From CAZLYK01 sp964563495 (GTDB taxonomy: Bacteria > Acidobacteriota > Blastocatellia > RBC074): a stretch of 12,451 nt of DNA. Each line of letters starts with the position of its first letter. Position 1 is the stretch's first letter. Under the pieces are notes generated by a model, which was not told where the DNA came from, ran no database searches, and worked only from the letters and a program-made list of their open reading frames with translations. Shown one piece after another: positions 10,356 to 12,451 of this stretch. Position numbers and translations under genes: made by a program. Location: positions 1 through 12,451 of the forward strand of contig CAZLYK010000156.1 of NCBI GenBank assembly GCA_964563495.1. Direction: 5' to 3'.

Positions 10356-10398
10356 GATTCAGGGTTGAAGGCCATCGATCGGCCCTCAACCCTGAATC
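10356..10398 (+). other. Long stable hairpin between exbB and the first exbD
   Basis: GATTCAGGGTTGA (10356-10368) pairs perfectly over 13 bp with TCAACCCTGAATC (10386-10398). After one A-C mismatch, four more GGCC pairs follow; the loop is ATCGATC. No U-run follows, so it is not a standard intrinsic terminator. It lies 36 nt after exbB and 45 nt before exbD. It would be a strong barrier to 3' exonucleases and could stabilise exbB mRNA relative to exbD. Confidence 0.7.
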
Positions 10399-10430
10399 CG
10401 GATCTTATCCCTGGCCATTGATCCAGACTG

Positions 10431-10437
10431 AGGAGGA
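10431..10437 (+). promoter_or_regulatory. Shine-Dalgarno site of the first exbD
   Basis: AGGAGGA sits 6 nt before ATG 10444. It is among the best ribosome sites of the window and fixes the start. Confidence 0.75.
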
Positions 10438-10443
10438 AATTTT

Positions 10444-10890
10444 ATGAGTATGGAAGCGCCCCACGATAGCGGCACGGGGAATCTTAATTCGGAAATCAAC
10501 GTCACGCCGATGGTCGATATTATGCTGGTGCTGCTGATCATCTTTATGGTCGTCACACCGATGCTCCAATCCGGCGTCACGGTGACCTTACCGAGAGGCA
10601 CCAATCCCGAGGAAGATGCCAACATCACCAAAGATACGGCCGTCGTCGTATCGATCCCGAGCGATGGGGCATATTATGTCGGTCGCGATCTGATCGTGGG
10701 TAAAGACAAGTTGATTCAGACCATCAAGAACCGGATGTCGGCGCTCAAGCCGAGCGATCCGCACGTCGTCTACATCAAAGGCGGCACCAACGTCAGTTAC
10801 GGTGAGGTGGTCAACGTCATCGATTCGATCAGGGAAGCAGGATTCGATCAGATCGGGTTGGTGGCGGAGAAGAAGAAGGAAAAAGAGTAA
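10444..10890 (+). CDS. exbD: Biopolymer transport protein ExbD, first copy
   Basis: ExbD is the single-span stator component that works inside the ExbB pentamer. The 148-residue protein has a cytoplasmic head with EINVTPMVDIMLVLLIIFMV, the family hallmark, placing the proton-carrying Asp at residue 25. The span covers about 25-41. A periplasmic domain follows with the DPHVVYIKGGTNVSYGEVVNVID pattern (only the general form is diagnostic) and ends in a Lys/Glu-rich tail (EKKKEKE). It is preceded by a strong hairpin and by AGGAGGA, and followed after 42 nt by a second, different exbD. The key Asp is intact, so it should be functional. Confidence 0.93.
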   Translation: MSMEAPHDSGTGNLNSEINVTPMVDIMLVLLIIFMVVTPMLQSGVTVTLPRGTNPEEDANITKDTAVVVSIPSDGAYYVGRDLIVGKDKLIQTIKNRMSALKPSDPHVVYIKGGTNVSYGEVVNVIDSIREAGFDQIGLVAEKKKEKE

Positions 10891-10918
10891 TCAGCTCTTG
10901 AGGCAAAGTTTGTCTAAA

Positions 10919-10923
10919 AGGAG
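10919..10923 (+). promoter_or_regulatory. Shine-Dalgarno site of the second exbD
   Basis: AGGAG within AAAAGGAGATC lies 9 nt before ATG 10933 and gives independent initiation of the second exbD within a shared transcript. Confidence 0.65.
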
Positions 10924-10932
10924 ATCATAATT

Positions 10933-11364
10933 ATGGGAATGAGCGGAGGAAGTGGTAAAGACGCTGTTCCATATATCAACGTCACTCCGATGATCGACAT
11001 TCTGCTGGTCTTGTTGATCATCTTCATGGTGATCAGCCCGCAGAAGCCGCATCGATTTGAAGCCAAGATCCCCGAGAAGCCGCCGGACGAGATCAAGGAT
11101 GTGCCGCCGGATCCATTGAGCCTGCTCGTGACGATACCCCAAACCGGTGAGAACTATAAGCTCAATACCGAAGATTTGAATGGCACGAAGGCTCTCGGCG
11201 ACCGTCTCTTCGCGGCGCTCAACGGACGTCCCGCGGATCGTAAAGCTGTCTTTATCAAGGCACCGCGGACCAAGCCCTATGGCGATGTAGTCAAGGTCAT
11301 CGACACGGTCAAACAAGCAGGCGGCTCGCCGATTGGGCTACAGATCGAAGGCCTCGAGCCATAA
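10933..11364 (+). CDS. exbD: Biopolymer transport protein ExbD, second copy
   Basis: This is a second ExbD-family protein of 143 residues. Its head YINVTPMIDILLVLLIIFMV keeps the essential Asp (residue 22) and the span (about 22-38). The periplasmic part differs strongly from the first copy: a Pro/Lys-rich stretch (KIPEKPPDEIKDVPPDP, about 48-64), then KAVFIKAPRTKPYGDVVKVIDTVKQ (partly quoted as the core pattern) and a Gly-rich end. The two copies share the hallmark but diverge elsewhere, so this is an old duplication, not a recent one. It may form mixed ExbD dimers or serve a separate partner. It lies 42 nt after the first copy. Confidence 0.92.
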   Translation: MGMSGGSGKDAVPYINVTPMIDILLVLLIIFMVISPQKPHRFEAKIPEKPPDEIKDVPPDPLSLLVTIPQTGENYKLNTEDLNGTKALGDRLFAALNGRPADRKAVFIKAPRTKPYGDVVKVIDTVKQAGGSPIGLQIEGLEP

Positions 11365-11385
11365 CTCAGCCGGCTGAAATCCGGG

Positions 11386-11428
11386 AAGGCAGGTCCTGAC
11401 CGGGGTTGATCGGGTCGCGACCTGCTTT
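11386..11428 (+). terminator. Probable transcription terminator after the second exbD
   Basis: AAGGCAGGTC (11386-11395) pairs over 10 bp (one G-U) with GACCTGCTTT (11419-11428). Inner GACC/GGTC pairs are possible. The run of three T falls inside the stem base and is followed by GATCG, so the U-tract is short. A 12-bp palindrome TCAGCCGGCTGA (11366-11377) lies just before it, right after the exbD stop codon. Confidence 0.45.
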
Positions 11429-11530
11429 GATCGTCAATCTCAGATGGCTCATCTGGCGACTCAGCAAATAAGCGCGAACGAGCGCCTGATTCGCAACCCA
11501 ATTTCTTACGGGGAGAATTCTTAATCCGAT

Positions 11531-12382
11531 ATGAAAATCTTCCGTTACTTAACCACCGCGCTTGCTCTATTACTGATCGTTGGTCTGGCCTTATTGAGTT
11601 CCGGCTGCGAATACACTCGCAAGGTAATCGCCAAAGACAAGCTCAACCAGGGCGCTATCCTCTATAACCAGGGGCGCACCAAAGCCGCTCAGGAATTCTT
11701 CAAAGAGGCGACCGAGACCGATCCGTCCAACCCTGTCGCCTGGCTCTATTACGGAGCCACGCTGGTCAAGGACTATAAGGCGGCCACCGGAAAAGAGCAG
11801 CAGGATATAGCCAACCAGGCGCTCGATGTCTACAAGAAAGCGCTTGACCTGAGTGGCAACCGATGCGCAAACGTTGATAACGCTATCAGCTATATCGCCA
11901 CTATCTACGACGATCTGAGCAATTTCGATGAATGGCGCAACTGGATGCTCAAGCGCGCCGAGGGGGAATGCTCGACCAAGGAGATCAAAGCCACGACCTA
12001 CTATTCGGTCGCCGTCAAATACTGGAACTGCTCATACGAGCAGACCACCAGGTATCAGGATAAGATGTTGATAGCGAGAGAACCTTTCCACTACCGGAAC
12101 ATGGATTATCCGGCCGCCCTCCCCGATAAGCAGAAGTCGCAGGACTGTGTGACCAAGGGACTGGAGTACATCGAGAAGGCTTTACAGGTCGACCCCGAGT
12201 ACGTCGACGCCATGTTCTACAAAGGGCTGCTCTATCGTGAACGCCAAAAACTAACCAAGGAAGAGCCAAAACGCCGAGAATTGGATCAGATCGCCTTGAA
12301 GATCGCCAATCAGGCTACCGAGTTGCAGAAGAAGAAAGAGGCTGCCGCCAAACAGGAAGAGCAGGCTGCTCCCAAAGGTTGA
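11531..12382 (+). CDS. TPR-repeat lipoprotein
   Basis: This 283-residue protein begins with a lipoprotein signal: a basic N-terminus, a hydrophobic stretch (7-22) and the lipobox Ser-Ser-Gly-Cys with lipidated Cys26. It should be anchored to the inner or outer membrane, facing the periplasm. TPR-type helical pairs are visible at about 37-70 (KLNQGAILYNQGRTKAAQEF pattern) and 205-245 (a KGLEYIEKALQVDPEYVDAM type repeat); the region between is helical and less regular. Four more Cys (112, 147, 167, 206) could form two disulfides. The end is a Lys/Glu/Ala-rich tail. A GGGAG site is 15 nt upstream, which is long. Position after exbB-exbD-exbD suggests a scaffold for the energised complex, but this is inference and no family name is certain. 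Confidence 0.88.
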   Translation: MKIFRYLTTALALLLIVGLALLSSGCEYTRKVIAKDKLNQGAILYNQGRTKAAQEFFKEATETDPSNPVAWLYYGATLVKDYKAATGKEQQDIANQALDVYKKALDLSGNRCANVDNAISYIATIYDDLSNFDEWRNWMLKRAEGECSTKEIKATTYYSVAVKYWNCSYEQTTRYQDKMLIAREPFHYRNMDYPAALPDKQKSQDCVTKGLEYIEKALQVDPEYVDAMFYKGLLYRERQKLTKEEPKRRELDQIALKIANQATELQKKKEAAAKQEEQAAPKG

Positions 12383-12424
12383 GCCCCGGTTCAGTTAATT
12401 GAGAGGAAAATAGACAGGATTGAC

Positions 12425-12451
12425 ATGATGTTTGCAGGATTCGACAAGCTC
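12425..12451 (+). CDS. 5' end of a further gene, cut by the window edge
   Basis: ATG ATG opens a frame that stays open to the last base and encodes only nine residues (MMFAGFDKL). CAGGA (12415-12419) lies 5 nt upstream, and GAGAGG a little further, so initiation here is plausible. It follows the TPR lipoprotein by 42 nt and may belong to the same transcript. The first residues loosely recall the start of the TonB-family protein (MFDTLVESS), but nine residues are too few to name it. Confidence 0.45.

Overview
The window reads as chromosomal DNA of a Gram-negative bacterium, most likely an Acidobacteriota member (Blastocatellia-like). This is an inference from several things: an unusually long SecF, a TonB/ExbB/ExbD/ExbD/TPR-lipoprotein cluster, Gly/Pro-rich secreted proteins, and moderately GC-rich coding DNA. 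No rRNA, marker-gene comparison or database search was available to confirm it. No mobile elements, CRISPR arrays, tRNAs or rRNAs were found.

Layout. Bases 46-1059 (minus strand) encode a secreted Gly/Pro/Gln-rich protein of unknown function. A 147-nt divergent region carrying two small inverted repeats separates it from a plus-strand run: der (ribosome-assembly GTPase, 1207-2601), a signal peptidase I homologue (2649-3278), tgt (tRNA-guanine transglycosylase, 3289-4443), yajC (4515-4841), secD (4991-6649) and secF (6677-8041). Spacing is short (10-149 nt), so much of this run may be co-transcribed. It joins translation and tRNA maturation to the export machinery: YajC-SecD-SecF assist SecYEG-dependent translocation, and a signal peptidase would release exported proteins.

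A 585-nt gene-poor gap (8042-8626) follows. The second module is an energy-transduction set: a TonB-family protein (8627-9382), an ExbB/TolQ/MotA-type proton-channel protein (9564-10319), two different ExbD proteins in tandem (10444-10890, 10933-11364), and a TPR-repeat lipoprotein (11531-12382). The first codons of another gene run off the right edge (12425-12451). Together these would couple the proton motive force at the inner membrane to work in the periplasm or outer membrane. Three intergenic gaps of this module hold strong GC-rich hairpins, mostly without a U-tract, so segmental control of mRNA level or stability is plausible.

The two observations most worth checking are in the export module. 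The signal peptidase homologue has Met79 exactly where the catalytic lysine of the family normally sits, although its Ser box and C-terminal box are intact. SecF carries an inserted region (about residues 154-223) that looks like a tandem helix-hairpin-helix (ComEA-like) domain on its periplasmic side, which accounts for most of its 454-residue length.
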